Shown piece after piece: positions 9,484 through 24,170 of a DNA stretch of 64,000 nt. The first letter of the stretch is position 1, and each line of letters starts with the position of its first letter. The notes under the pieces are model-generated. The model was given only the letters and a program-made list of their open reading frames with translations. It searched no databases and was not told the origin of the DNA. The position numbers and the translations under genes were made by a program. Source of the DNA: Tamarix chinensis (Eukaryota; Streptophyta; Magnoliopsida; Caryophyllales; Tamaricaceae); NCBI GenBank assembly GCA_030549775.1, contig CM060173.1, forward strand, positions 7,414,501-7,478,500. Reading direction: 5' to 3'.

Positions 9484-12400
9484 AGTCGGAACATTTGCTG
9501 ACATGCATTTTTTTTTTGTTCTTTCTTTTGTTTACGCCTGCCCCAAAGGGCAAAAACTACCCTTCTGTCGGGAACGATATCAAAATTTTGTACACTAGAT
9601 CATCTTTTTGATCTGGTTTCATGTTGAGTATTTGTTTAGGAAGGGTAAAAGCAAAATTTTGTTAGCCTAGTTTTTATTTGGCGGTTACTTACTAATTGGC
9701 TACTCCAACTCGATGTGACTCCATAGTTGGAAGAATATGATTATGAAGGCGTATATTAATGCAGCCTGAAATTTGGGGAAAGATAGATTACCACAATCCG
9801 AGCAGTGGCAAGCTCTGATACATGATAATTTCATCTGATCCATCATTTCGTTTTTATTTTTTTCTTTTTTCAGTTTCTGTTTTCTCGGTCCTATTTTCTT
9901 AAAAAAATGTAAATACATATATTTTGTAATCTTTAAAAAAAAATGTTATTTTCTTGTTTCTCTTTGTCCCTATTTTTGTACTTGAGTAAACACGTAGGGG
10001 TAATCGTCAGAAATTCAAAAAGTAGGACGGGTAAAGAGAATCTTGGCAAGAGAAGTAAACTCTACATTAATTTTTGCCTGCTGTCACCATTACGTTTTGT
10101 CATATATATATAGACATAGCTTGAGTTTTGGCTATGCTTAGCAGAATAAGGAAAATACCTCTACTCCGCTAAACACGATGACTCATCACAAGTAATAACA
10201 AAAATCATCATCAATAAGTTTCCTATCAGCGCTAAATTTGAAATAATCTGAAATCTAAATACACCAAATTAAGAGGCTAATAAACATGGGGCTACACTTA
10301 GCATAGAAATTATAAGTACCATTGGGCCAGGTTCATATCATATATGGTGAGAAATAGTGGGAGAGTTACTAGGAAAGTTTGGTTCACTGCAAGTTTCGAG
10401 CATAGAGCGAGCAATTTGCTTTTGCCAGTGCCGAAAGACCATGCACAATATTTGATCTCAAACTCAGGTAAAACATGCATGAGACCATGCACATCAACCG
10501 GGATGGGAGTTGTCTGGCAATTTCGGTTAAATCATCGGTTTATGATTCAAAGAATCAATCGTGTTGTCTTCTCTGGCACATATTACCATATAATAGGAAG
10601 TAAAATGTTATTTATAGATGTAGAATTACTAGATGAAATGCCTACAAATTTGCTATGAAAAATGATCTAATCAGAATCAACATATATAATTTGCTTGTGA
10701 TGGCCAACAAGGGGCAAATTATATGATGAACCCCAAAACACATTGTTAGATGCAAATGATGTATAAAATAATAGTATTTTTTTTACTATTTACCAGAAAA
10801 TTATTATTATTTATTTAATATGCATATCTCGTCTTTTTTCATCTTATACTCTATCATATCTCTTTGTCAACTTTCTTCAATATTCATCTATTGGGAGTCG
10901 AGGATTTTGATCCAAAGTCAAGATATTATCTTTTATCTAGAAAATAAAATAAAATCCTATAATCAACTATAAATCATAAAAGTAATATAGTTAAATTATG
11001 GTTTATCTTTAAAGGTTTTGTTATATAATCAATAAACAAAATGTATAAATACTATTATTATAGTCAACTTGACATATGGAGTTGGAATATTATGATTGTG
11101 TCTTATTTCCAAAATATATGTCTTATTTTAGTGGTGATTATACCTTACTTTTATGGTGACTCTATTCTTAATTTAGCATGAATATTATGCTAGGTAAACA
11201 CAACATGGATAATAAAAAAAGTAAATAGCATATAGTAAATGGTGAACACGTCTTATTTATAAGGTGATTTTGCCTTATATCCATGGTGTATTGTGATAAC
11301 TTCCGGGGAGATCTTATTACATACTCAGGGTTTATTATATAACAATTGAAGCAAAGGGTTCAATGGATACTTAGTTGAATTTATAGACCTATAGAATAAC
11401 ACCACAAGATAGGGTAAAAATTGATAGCAACAAGTTTCCTTATCTATATTTTTATCTATCACAATGACACCAAGGAATAAAAATCACGATGGTCTGACAA
11501 AAAGTTTGCATTGGAAGTTATTTATTTATTTATATAGTTTTAAGGAAATTTTTGTGATTTATTGGTACGAAAACAGGTGTAATATGATTGTTTTGTTAAT
11601 AATATAAATTTTTGCTTTGACAATTGTGTATTTCTTTTTAATGTTTTCTTTGTAACTATAAGGGCCTAATTTCTCATCTTAGTACTGTGCTTAAAAAATA
11701 AATGCGATGGTGCCGGGTATATGAAGAGTGCCCAAGCTTTGGCCAGCAGACTTGATCTGCCTATGTTTCATGATGTAACTGGTATCCGCTATCCAGCGCC
11801 CCATGTGATAACGCAAGACTTACCCAGCTCCAGCTTTCCTTGTTTCTTGCTGGACAGAACCATCGGTATTTAATTTCAATGGGTCGTGAGGTGGTGGAGT
11901 CTATGAAATAGCTATCATTTAATTTCGTCCTTTTTTGGCCTTTGCTTGTGATTCGTCCGTCGAAATATCCATTCAAAAGTTTATTTGTTTAACCAAATGG
12001 AACAGCTCTGAATGGAATGGTTCATGGAAGACCTTCCAATTTGGCCAGTACCAGATCATGACTATGGCTTGCACGAAGATAAGATCCTAAGGGACTTTCC
12101 AGTAATGTTCCGCTTTGGATAAAGGCTATTCCTTTTTACCATTCTTCGAAATTAGAAGAAGCATCTGGGGGAAATCTCTGATGGTGAATGCCTCCAATTT
12201 GCGCCACGTTGTTTTAAGCACCTCCGGGCAACCAAAAAAAAAAATAAAAATCCAAACCTATGAAGATTGGGTTGAGTCCATCGCTGAGTGGCATATATGA
12301 CAGAGAGCTTTACGAAGTATATGACAAGAGGGCTATGGCAGTCACTCTTGAAGTAACTGTTTCTTTTATTATTGATTGGGTTGAGTACGTTCGTATGCTG

Positions 12401-12862
12401 CTGATAGCTGTTTGGGTTGGACCTAGTCATGCTAAGCTAGTATGGAGCACAAATTTTATAGTATGTATATATATAAGCATTCCTTATATATAAATATGAT
12501 CCCAGACAATTTTATAGTGTATATATATAATATAATATAATATAATATAATACAATAAATTCTCGTGCATCAGTGACTCCTTACCAACCATTTCAGCTGC
12601 TAGGTCACACGTTTGAATTTTATATTACGTACGTATAAACTTATTTTACCTATGTGCTAAAATAGATTTTGCTATTTTGTTCCACGTATTATATATTCTT
12701 CTATTCTTGAGTTCTTGACAAACATATAACAATATATTACATGTTCCCCCCTTTTTGGGAATGCCACAGCCTTTCCATGAATAATTATACCATCTAACTT
12801 GTTTTAAAAATAAGAAATCTTGACAATAATAACAATATAATAAATAAGCTTAATATTAAATA
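9484..12862. other. 3' UTR of the tail-anchored gene, then intergenic DNA
   Basis: After the stop codon the sequence turns T- and A-rich. Short frames at 10344-10658 and 11721-11873 (50 codons, starting MKSAQALASRLDLPMFHDVT) match nothing I recognise and have no supporting splice context. A short (TATAA)n run lies near 12524-12556. No RNA gene was seen. Confidence 0.5.
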
Positions 12863-13185
12863 TGTTGTAACATTGATATACTCAAAGAGAGATATATATG
12901 ACAACATAAAGAGGAAGAGAGAATGAAACTTATTATTCTTATTGATACGCATGGATTCTCACTTTATACAATTCACCATATTCTATATATAACACTCATA
13001 TTTATTACATCAATTATGATAAATAGTTAGAAACTATTAAAATAGGTGGATGATACATATATGTTATAATCATAATGTGAGAAGATAATGTAAGTGATGA
13101 AAATGATGGAGGTATTAAACCTATGGTTTAATACAAAATACTCTCATAACTTATACATCTACAATATATAAATAGAATATTTACA
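12863..13185 (-). repeat. 3' LTR of element H
   Basis: 323 bp. On the minus strand it starts TGTAAATATTC and ends ...GTTACAACA. Shared blocks with 43959-44283 include CACTTTATACAATTCACC, TATTACATCAATTAT and ATGATGGAGGTATTAAAC. Confidence 0.8.
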
Positions 13186-16100
13186 AAACTCCTCCTTGGA
13201 TATACATCTTCAAATATTTATGATACTCCCCCTTAAATGTACATTTATAAAATATTATCTAATTAAAAACCTTGCTAAGAAAACCTAATGGGACAAAACC
13301 ATGGTTAAGGAAAAGAGACAGTTTTTTTCTCTCAACTTCATATGTCTCATTCATGTCATATTATATATAATTTTGTTTGTATGCACACACACACACTTTA
13401 ATATTGTTTATATTTGAAAATTTCACCAATGAAAAAAAAATATCAGGAAAAAAATATGGCTTTTGTATAAAGATATGTATTACCAAATTAATTTTTAAAT
13501 TATTTTTTTATGAACAACCACTTATAGCCAATGGTTTGACCCATTCAAATGTTGGACATTTTATTCATACAAATCATGCTCATTAAGCATATATGTTTGA
13601 CTCTTCCAACTCAACTATCATTTATCTAACAAAGTTCCATAATGAATCAAGAATAATTCTCAATTTTATCCATAATCAGTTGCAACTATTTAGGTAAAGA
13701 CACCGCCAATGTCTATCTCATATCATCTTACACTAGTGTAAGGATAATTAATAGATATTTTATTTGCCACCATAATCTATTATCAAATTCAATCTATATG
13801 GATATTCCAACCCAATATAACAAGTTTTCTATCCTTTTACAGGATTATAACTCATATTTTGAGGACTTAGCTTTTTGGACCCATATCATATACTTCTAGC
13901 TTATTTGTATTATACTTGCCATTTACATATTTGAAGCCACTACAAGGACTTCTATGTGAGTTGGAACTTTAGTTAAAACACATACGATTTTTATAATTTT
14001 TTTGGCCATAATAAATGCAAGTTGTATCTAAGCTACATTTAGTAAGCATAAGCATTATTAGGCGCACTTTGATTTTTCTTTGGATCTATATTTCATAGAA
14101 GACATCTTCTAAGTGTTTTCTTGCATTATAATCTTAATCTCCTCTTCTCTCCTTCTAAGCACATGAAAACAAATATTTCTATCCTTCTTTGTGCCTTAAT
14201 TTCATATAGGTATATATAATACTCATATAATTTTTAAAAATAAACATCAAGTTTATTCTAGTTAACCTGGCTCAATGCATAATGTGATATGTGATTGGCA
14301 TGTACCAAAAATCTTTGCTTGCATATGGGTATATCACTTCTAGACCTCACCAACAAGGGTATATAAATCAAATGCGTAATCAACAACTCTACTAGGTCGT
14401 TATGCTTCCAACTTGAAGCATTGATTATATTTTTATCCCAATTGGATAACTATTTACTTTTGTACCAATGCAATAATATCAGTTACAAAATATAATATGT
14501 GACCTTACATTGATGCATCATTATATACCATAGTATATTTAAATGGTCCACATGTGTCCACTTGAATTCTATTAAGGACATGAGAGATTTTGTATTTTCT
14601 TATATTATTATGACTGTAAATTTGCCAATAATAATATAATGTTCATATAGATCGCCATTTTAAGAATCTTCAAGATTCTAAGTGGGTGCTCTTACAAGTT
14701 TCAGTGATCTTTTGTATCATTGTTGCATTAATGTGATATTACTTATAGCACCAAAAAGTTAATATTTTATGGTTTACTAACTTTTAGTTAGTGACACCCT
14801 TTGATTTTTCATATGTACCAAATGCATATATTATGCATTTATCTCGTGCTTACTTCTTGATGATCTTGACAGTATCAATACCATCAAATATTCATAGACC
14901 ATATTAAGTTCTCCAAAAACTTAGCTACAATATCATGCATACTTTTTCTATCTAATGATTTCTTCATAAAAACCTTTAATAATTTTATAATACAACATAC
15001 ACGTGTACATTTTTATTAATTACAAGCTCATAAAATACTTTATCTTCAAAATATAATGTACAATGGTATTTTAATTGGATAAATATATCTTATAGATTGT
15101 ATTCAAGTCTATGAGAAGGGAAGCCTTTAGCCTCTACCTTTAAATTACTTACATCAAATGATAAGCTTCATATTTAAACCATTGCATTAATAACTGAATG
15201 GGAAGCTTCAAGCTTCAACCATCACACTACTTCGTAGATAGGAAGTTTTAGGCTTTAACTATCAAAATATCTCTTCCCACCAAACAATAATATAATAGGT
15301 AAGCTATTGTACATACTCCATCCATTACGGTGGTAGAGGAGACTTGAATATGGTAGGTTTTAACCAATACTAATGGAAAAGTAAGAGCATAGTCTCATAA
15401 ATAAGTGGCTAAAAAATTATCCATAAAGCTATTATCACTACTTCGTGTTTAGAAAAAATACTTTAAATATTGTAAAAATTGAAATTGCATAAACTAAATT
15501 ACTAGAATTAAAACTGCATAAATAGAATGTGTGAAAATAAAATTAGTGTGGGGATCTATAAACCATAAAATAGTTCAATCTTCTGGATCAAAATTCACTT
15601 GAGGTATTTAATACCATCAAATCTTCTTTATCATTATTACATAAGTCTTAAAAGACATTAGACTATTTGATCTTCTTGATCAAATTACACATAAGGTATT
15701 CATTACCTTTTAATCATCTGATCATTAGTATCAAATTGTGTATAAGGTCTTCAGAACCATTTAATCATTAGATGAAGCTTTCGGCCTCCACCTCAATTGT
15801 ATCATATTCTTCTGTACATTAGGCACTACTTATAAATGATATAATTGGTTGGGAGCATCATGCTTCTACCAATACTTGTGCAATCACACATCTATACTTT
15901 GGGTATGTGGAAAATTTTTAACCAATTCTAGTGGTCCTCCATTAACTTAGGATAATGGAGGTTTGCACTATATCATCTAATCAACTTCAAGTGTTGAGAT
16001 ATGTATACATTGTTGGGTAATGAGATTGCCAATCTATTATGTTTAAATTTAATTAATTTTCTTAACATTGCCATTTTAGATAGCTTTACATAATCTCCAA

Positions 16101-16538
16101 GTGGTGGAGATTTACATTTGGTGATGGGCTATGTGGCCACTAATCCATCACTTTTGATCATTAAATTGATCATATTAGTTCTAATATGATTTTCTTGCAT
16201 GAGAGACTTTTATCCTTCTACTATCATTTATCTCTACCCTCTATCTCATAATTGGAGGGGAGATCAACATACATACAACCAAATTAAATTACATATTGTC
16301 AATATATACAATTAAAATTTATAAAAATATCAATTAGCATAATAATAAAGCAAGGTGGAGATAAAAATAAGATACCCTTGTTTCAAGTTGTTTATAAAAC
16401 CATAATATTATATCCTCCTTAAAAGGATTAATCAAGTAAAATTAAGCTAATTGATTGTAATATATGTCATATATGAAACCTTTCATATGCACACAAAAAT
16501 TGAGATATCGAATATTAAATGAAAATGGTAGGTTAGTT
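13186..16538 (-). other. Internal region of element H, no intact coding
   Basis: AT-rich, with only chance frames. 15100-16200 contains loosely repeated modules: GGGAAGC-TT-AGCTTCAACC-like motifs (15118, 15200, 15240, 15850) and GATC-TTCTTGATCAAATT plus (A/T)AAGGTATTCATTACC-like motifs (15585, 15675, 15722). These resemble a decayed tandem array rather than protein-coding sequence. Confidence 0.5.
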
Positions 16539-16543
16539 GTATG
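16539..16543. repeat. Left target-site copy GTATG of the nested complex
   Basis: GTATG here and at 43653-43657 flank the whole A to C block inserted in element H. H sequence continues on both outer sides. Confidence 0.75.
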
Positions 16544-17381
16544 TGTATGAAATACCCAAAAACCTTAATTTTAAGAATTATAGCTAATGAAGGATTTATT
16601 ATAAAAATTAATTAAATAAATTATTTTATTAAAATAAGAGGGAGTCAATAGGGCTAAATAAATAGGAAATTTATAAATAATTTAATTGGATAAAATTAGA
16701 GTGTTTTACTAATTAAAATGGAATTTAGGAAAAATCTTTCAAAAATCTCAAATTAGCCTAATAATGGAATTAAATATTATTTTATTAAAATATTATTATT
16801 TTTAAATATCCCAAAATACCAAAATATTTCAAATACCCCAACTCACCTATTTTCTCATTTTCCTTTTTATCCTTCTTTTCCGTTTTTCTTTCTCTCTCTC
16901 CCTTCTCCTTTCCTTTTTCTTTTCTTTTCCCCCAACCTAGGCTAGCTCAGTAGCCCAAACCCCTCTCCTCTTTCCTTCCTTTTGCGCGGCCCAAGCCCGC
17001 ATTGCACCTCCTTTTTTTTTTCTCCCGACCTGTCTGTTTTCCCCCTCTTCTTTTCTTTCTTTCTTTTCTTCTGGACCGCCAATCCACTCCCCCTTATTCT
17101 TCCTTCTTCTTCCTCCCCCGTTGCGACCTGTAACTCCCCCGATATTCTCGCCACTGACCATGCCTGATGACCGACCATCTCTCCCCTCTCTTCCTTGCTG
17201 ATTTGCCTACTGTTTCAACCCAACCACTCCTCCCCTCTTCTCACACAATTTTCCTTTTCCCTGGCCAATTGTAGTCTGCCATGGTAGACCTGCGTCGGCC
17301 TACCGTCGCCAGCTGGTGTGCCCTCACCTACCTGCCCCTATTCTCCCATTATCCTATGACCTTATCCCCCTCCTTTGTTCC

Positions 17382-17389
17382 TATAAATA
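17382..17389 (+). promoter_or_regulatory. TATA box of LTR copy A
   Basis: TATAAATA lies after a pyrimidine-rich tract and just upstream of a C-rich leader. Copy B has TATATATAG (26051-26059) at the matching place, which supports an LTR promoter. Confidence 0.5.
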
Positions 17390-18005
17390 CCCTATAACCA
17401 GCCTTGATCGAGCTTTTGATTCCAACCTAGAAAAATCACTCTCGTGCACCACCGCTCTATTAGACACCATCACCATCATCGTCGTCCAATGCCACTGCTG
17501 AAGCCACCTATAGCACCACTGCCTGCATCATCCTTTACCAAACTACGCCACCCTCCTCCCTCAATTTGCTCTGTACGAGCCACCCCGATCGTACAAAGCG
17601 CCCTTCTCGATCAATCACTCATTCGCCCCTGCCACCCTTCGCACCACCGTCCACAACCACTCCCACCGCAACCACCACCCCTTACAATTCCCAAAAGCAC
17701 CTGTAGACCTTGCTCTACCTTCCCATACCACCCTCTTTCCTTGCCTCCCTCTTCTCCTCCTTTCTCCTCCCTCCACCACCTTTGGCCACCACACCTGTTG
17801 TTGTGCACCGCCGCCTTTGGCTGCACCACCACCCTCATTCCAACCCTCTCAACTTGGGTAACCTCAACCACCTCAACCACCTCAACTTCCACCCTAATTC
17901 CCCCTCTCCTATTCCCAACACTCAACTAACCCTCTCTTTTCCCTTTTTTCCCGCCACCGCTGCCGTTGCTGTGTACCGCCACCGGTGCGCATGTCCCACC
18001 AACCC

Positions 18006-18010
18006 TAGGT
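18006..18010. repeat. Target-site copy TAGGT, left of D
   Basis: TAGGT is repeated exactly at 21806-21810, immediately outside the two ends of D. Joining across D restores the match to copy B (CTTAGGTGGTATCCC near 26499). Confidence 0.9.
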
Positions 18011-21000
18011 TGTAACACCCCCATTTTTACTGCTAAAAATTTTCGTCTTGCGGAAGAGATAATTACAAAACCAATGGGTGTTACCGCCACACACAGTATA
18101 AGTCTGGCATCCTCTACCATTCTTATATTGAGTGCTAAGGCTAAAATATTACTTTACTTAAATAACATTAAAACAAAGGGAGGATAGAATTTCATTACAA
18201 ACTTGTCCCGAATAAATACAAAAAGATCAGGCAAGAGTTGTAATGTAACAAAAGAGAAATAGCAGGGGACTTAAGAGTCCAAGAAATATCCAGACCAAAA
18301 GAAGTCGAGGTGAACACCGGATAGTCCTAACTCTCAACCCTCTATTTGAAGTCATCAGACCCTACCCTCAAAGTAATCCTGCAAGGTAAAGACTGCCCGT
18401 GGAATAGGCAGGGGACCATGAAACGGAACCCGTCAATACTACGGTACTGAATAACCCTTTATATCAAAATAATATGAAAAACTAGCATGGAACACATGCA
18501 AGGCATACGATTAATAGGTACAAGACATTTAAGTATTCATACGAGGATTGATATACAATAATCATTTAGATAATCAAATTCTATTAAAGCCACATGCTAC
18601 TCATTTCCATTTGTCTAAAACAACCGACAGCTTACCAGACTAACATGCCAAAGATACTCTTGGAAGTAATGATTAGAACCTAAACTCCAACGTAACAATT
18701 ATAACATCCACAACATGACTCATATCTCAGCATAACTCCCAACCAAATTTATAACATCACAAGTGTATTCCCAGGTAAGCTATGACATAATCCACAACGT
18801 TAAATGTATACTCACAGGTAGAATATGATAAAATACATAACATCACCTGTGTACTTACAGACACAGGATAATAATATCTGTAATATCACAGGTACACTTA
18901 CAGGTACAGTAAATTAAAATACAAAACATCAACGGTATATTTATAGATATAGTATAATAATATACATAACATCACAGACTTACTTATAGACATAATACCC
19001 ACACACGTAGGCCCGCAGGCTACTACTTAAGCCACAGGTAGGCACAACAGCCACTACCAAACCAATCCAATACCCAATAATAATCCCTCCAATCAAATCA
19101 TATTATTTCCATTTTTATTTACTCGAGGGCACAAGGAAACACGATACCCTCCAACTATCCAACTCAGAGGCATAACAGCACACTGGTCATACTGATGCAC
19201 AAGGCACACAGTGCCTTCCTCACCTCACACACCTAATCCTTAAGTATTGATACCCCCTATAGGATCCGTAGGTCACCTATAGAGTAGACTAGGGCCTTAC
19301 TGGGGTACAACCGGCACACCAGAAACCCAAACAAATCGAGGACTCCTACCTCGTCTCTAGGATAGCTACCCCTAGAGAGAAACCATTCCCAAACTCGAGG
19401 TCTTTCACTTTACGTATTAGTATTTTTATAAAGTGAGCATAGATAACACACATTACACATTTATTCTCATTTCCATACTTATTCATTTTCCTTTTATTCC
19501 AATTATCCAAGTAAACCCTACGGTCAACGGTATAAAGAAAAGTCAAAATCAATACTAAGGTCAACCTCCTATATCCAATTATTCACATTTGGGTGTTAGG
19601 CCAAAAATGACCAAAATGCCCTTGAAGCTAATAATTATCAGATTAGTATCCATTTAAATACTAAGTCTATCTAATTTATTAATCTATCATAAAAAGGCTA
19701 AAATGAATAATCTAATTATTTATTATATAATTTAAATCATCAATCATGTCAAAAGACCATTTTGCCCCTATATAGATATCGGTATATGAAACTCTATCAT
19801 AAACTTTTGAAATGTACAAAACACATGATCGTAAAGTTAACAACAGATAATACATGTTAGACATGATTTTCAGGATAAATATCATATTACACAAAAATGA
19901 CTAAATTGCCCCTAGGGCACACATTCCTAATAATTATTCCACAATTATATCTAAACATTCTAAACTAATAATTATATACATAATTATCATACCAAACATT
20001 CTCCCTTCATTAGAATTATTTTTAAGTCATATTTTTATACCCGAAATATTTTATATCGGATAACATGCTCGTTTTTATTCGTTTTCATAATAATAATAAT
20101 TAACACATAATTATATTGAAATAAATCATGCTAAACATATTTCATACACCAAATACCCTAATGTATTATCATGCAATTTTTATCATTTTAGTAGAGTATA
20201 ACAATTACCTGAATTCCAGTAAAAACGTAATATTAGCGGTATCCACCAAAATTTATTAGGTCCTGCAAATTAAACTTTCGTATCTAAAAATAATACCACA
20301 AATACAGAATTAATATCTATCAGATAAAATAATAATTATAGTATAAAAATATTTATTGTTCTAAAATTACCAAAATACTCTTACAATTAATATTGGTACC
20401 CAAAATTTTATTACAACACTACGCAACTCACGCTGCATACAGCGTGAGTCACGCACGAGGGGAAGGGGGCATGGCTGACTGGGCGAGAGGATCGGCAAGG
20501 CCGGGGAAGGGAGAGGGTGGCAGTGGCGGTGGAGACCGGTGGTTGCTGGTGGCTGCTGGGCGGCTAGGCGACGGGGAAAAAGGGTGTAGGCTGGTTGGGT
20601 GGTGCTACGGCTGCTGGTTGTGGCTGCAGGAGAAAGAGAAAGAAATAGGAGGGACGAGTGGAGAAGGTGGGGTGGCCTGGTGGTGGATGCAGAGCTGGTA
20701 GAAGTGCAGGGAGATGATGGTGGAGGTGCTGCGGTGGTGTTTGGGTGGGAGGAAAAATCGAACAAAAGAGGGGGAGCGACAGGGGCTGGTGCTGTGAGGT
20801 TGCTGTGGGAGAGGGTGCTGTGGTCGGCGAAGGGTGCTATAGGCTTGGGCGACGGGGTGGTGGGCTGCTGGGATGAAGGGAGGAGGTGGCAGGGCTGTGT
20901 TCTGTGACGGGGAGGGGTGATTACATGGGGGCTGTTTGGTTGGGAAAACCAGCGATGAGAAGAGAGGGGAGGAGGGGAGAAGGTGGCTGGGGAGGCCAAA

Positions 21001-21623
21001 CAAAACCGACGGGGAGGGGGCTGGGGTGGTGTGTGTCGAGAGAAAGATAAGAGGGAGCTAGGAGGAATGGTTGGGGTAGGTTGAGGAGTGTACGTATGTG
21101 TTATATGCAGAGAGGGAGTCTGGGAGGAATAGTGTTGTGTGTGCGTCGTGTGTGTGCATTGTGCATGTGTTGTGTTTTCGGCCGAAAGTGTGTGCGGGAA
21201 ATGGGGGATTGTTTGGGGTAGAGTGTGCGAGGATGTGGCGTGTATATATGTATATAAATGCAGAAGGTTAAGTAAAGGTAGGAAATAAGGGAGACATGAC
21301 GGGGAAAGGATAGAAAATGGCAGAGGGAGAGAGAGAAGATAAGTAATATATTATATATATATATATACATATATATTTTATATTAAATTTAGTCCGAATA
21401 AATTAAAATATCAAATAGAAAAATAATCCGATCTAAGGTAGATTTAAATAAAACAAAAAAGATAAAAATAATCAGGAATAATTTTTAGAAATTTATTTCG
21501 GGTTACGAGTCGCGGTTATTATTAAAATAATTCAGATAAGATTTACGAATAACAACTAGGATTAAAATAAGGAATCGGTTTCTATCAACTTTTTAGCCTA
21601 ATTATTTTTATATCTAAGTCGTC

Positions 21624-21714
<91 letters not shown>

Positions 21715-21805
21715 ATTTAATACTAAACCTCCTAAATTAATAATTATAACTAATCATATGTAATTATTAATTTTAATTAGGATTTCCTAAAAACGGGGTA
21801 TTACA
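18011..21805 (-). mobile_element. Solo long LTR copy D inside A
   Basis: 3795 bp from TGTAACACCCCC to GGGGTATTACA, with a perfect TAGGT target duplication. The minus-strand orientation follows from similarity to E and to C: the left 150 bp (TTACCGCCACACAC, GGCTAAAATATTAC) match the left ends of C and E, which are minus copies. On the minus strand it has a (TTA)n/(CTA)n microsatellite near its start (21624-21714), then a C-rich leader (20400-21100) with a TATA-like run near 21240-21258, then an AT-rich 3' half. No retroviral-type protein domain is present, so it is a solo LTR or LTR-like non-autonomous element. Confidence 0.85.
21624..21714. repeat. (TAG)n(TAA)n microsatellite in D
   Basis: About 14 TAG units pass directly into about 16 TAA units. 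Confidence 0.95.
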
Positions 21806-21868
21806 TAGGTGGTGCCCTAAACCCTCTCAACCTTTAAATCCTAATTATTCAAGCCTTATTCATCTTAA

Positions 21869-22420
<552 letters not shown>

Positions 22421-22789
22421 ATTATGGTACAAATATTCAAACCCTTATATTATCATCATTTCAAATATTATTATTTTTACTATTATCCTTAGCAATATTA
22501 GTATTTTGTTCCTTAACCATTATTAGTCTTAGCATTAAAAATACTAAGGTTTCTATTAATAGGAGTATTAGTATCACTATTATTAATATTGCTATTTTGC
22601 TATAACTACTGTTAGTACTATTATTAGAAATAAGCTATTAGATTTAATAATATAAGTATGGCTACAAATATTATTAAAAATCCTATTTTCACTTATAAAG
22701 TTTCTTTTAATAATAGTAACCCTAATATTAGAATAAAATATGAAACAATAATATTTTGGTAGGAGGGAAACTAATCCTTAATTTTTCCC

Positions 22790-23216
22790 TCTTATAGGTG
22801 AAACCAGTCAAAATCCTAAGGAGGCATAGGAGCGTGCTTTAAGATTGGTGTCGTGTTAGGTAAGGGTGTAGCTAAGGACTTATGTGTGTTATGTGCCTTA
22901 TATGCCTTATATGCCATATATCATGATATGTTATGTATCTTATGCTTATCATTATGACTATTTTATGTATATCGTAACTTAGAGTTGAGGCATGATCGTA
23001 TACATCTTATGGCATATGTATTATATATATATATATGATGTGATGTGTTGTGGGCCTTTAGGACATGCATGCTAGGATATGTAATGTGATGAAAGGATGA
23101 AAAAGGAAAATGGGGAAGTAAGTTAACCAAGGAATGTGGGATTAACCTTAATATCCCATGATCCATGAGAAGAAGAATAAAAGGGGAAAATTTAGGCAAA
23201 ATAAAGTGGATGAACT
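22790..23216 (+). other. Post-microsatellite part of LTR A
   Basis: Matches 27510-27960 of copy B (TATAGGTGAA-C-AGTCAAAATCCT, then AGG-GTAGGAG-GTGCT). No coding or RNA gene is supported. Confidence 0.7.
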
Positions 23217-23348
23217 TGCATAGGAGAATCTAGGGTTGCATGGGAGAATCTAGGGTTTTGCATGGGGAATCTAGGGTTTGCATGGAAGAATCTAGGGTCT
23301 TATATGGGAGAATCTTGGGTTTTACATGGGAGTTCTAGGGTTTTGCAT
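23217..23348 (+). repeat. Short tandem repeats (GCATGGGAGAATCTAGGGTTT) in copy A
   Basis: About six imperfect units of 20 to 24 bp carry the core GAATCTAGGGTTTTGCATGG. The AGGGTTT core resembles plant telomere repeats, but the unit is different. Copy B keeps only traces (about 27965-28020). Confidence 0.8.
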
Positions 23349-24170
23349 AAAAAACTTCGAGGGCTTGCATGGGATGGATAGAGTATGTATGAGGATGAAC
23401 TTTACGTATGGAAAGTTGTCTTGGGGTGCGAGGAAGGTAATGGAAGATTTGTTTGGGTGATTGGAGGCCTTGGAAGAAAAATAGTACGTGGGATAGTATA
23501 AGGGTACATAGGAGATCGAACTAGGGTTTGGGAGGAAACCCTAATCCGAGAAGATGGTAAAAAGGGAAAATAAACGAGGGTGAGTGGAGTATGAGATGAG
23601 GATGGAAGATTATCATGTGAAGGATGAGCATGAGCATCATGGAAAAATAAAAGTAGAAGGTGAGAAATGGAGGGGTGATAAATGGAAAGGAGGATGCTAG
23701 GGTTTAGCGTGGTCAGCTAGGGTTTGGTATGGTTACCTAGGGTTTTGTGGTCACACGTGCACTTGGGGAGTAAAGTGTGATGATGAGGGTAGAATCCAAG
23801 GGTTGTGATGTGTGGGGTGCTAAAATAATTTGGGTTGTGTGAGGTAGAGAAGGATGGGCCACATAGGCCTAGATTAGGGTTTCTGGAGAAAATCCTAGTG
23901 TGAGGCAGTGAGTAGACTTGGAGGTGTAAGGTAGTGGGCCTTAACCCACACACTTAGGAGTTGGGCCTCTAGTGTGAGTTAGGGAAAGAAGGAAAGGATG
24001 ATGGGGTGTGTTAGGAGGGGCAGAGTCTCAATATATGAGATAGGCCCTCTTGGGAGGATAAGTGTAGATGGAGTGTGACATGCATGTCTAGGGTGAAGAC
24101 TTGTTGAATAAGACGCAGTAAGACACTAATCATTTAAAAAGGAAGACTGTTGAGCCGGGCCTAGACCAGT

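Noticed and set aside
10344..10658. 104-codon frame
   Set aside because: No recognisable similarity, an overlapping open frame on the other strand, and no promoter or splice context.
11721..11873. 50-codon frame starting MKSAQALASRLDLPMF
   Set aside because: Composition is somewhat protein-like, but it is short, without splice partners or similarity. It might be an exon relic, which cannot be supported from sequence alone.
17444..17929. 161-codon Pro/Ser/Thr-rich frame in LTR A, with similar frames in B (26116-26502) and D (20367-20999, minus)
   Set aside because: Produced by the C-rich leader of the long LTR. The protein sequences are not conserved between copies, frames open on several strands at once, and no domain is recognisable.
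23217..23348. Telomeric repeats in LTR A
   Set aside because: The unit is about 21 bp with an AGGGTTT core, not tandem TTTAGGG.
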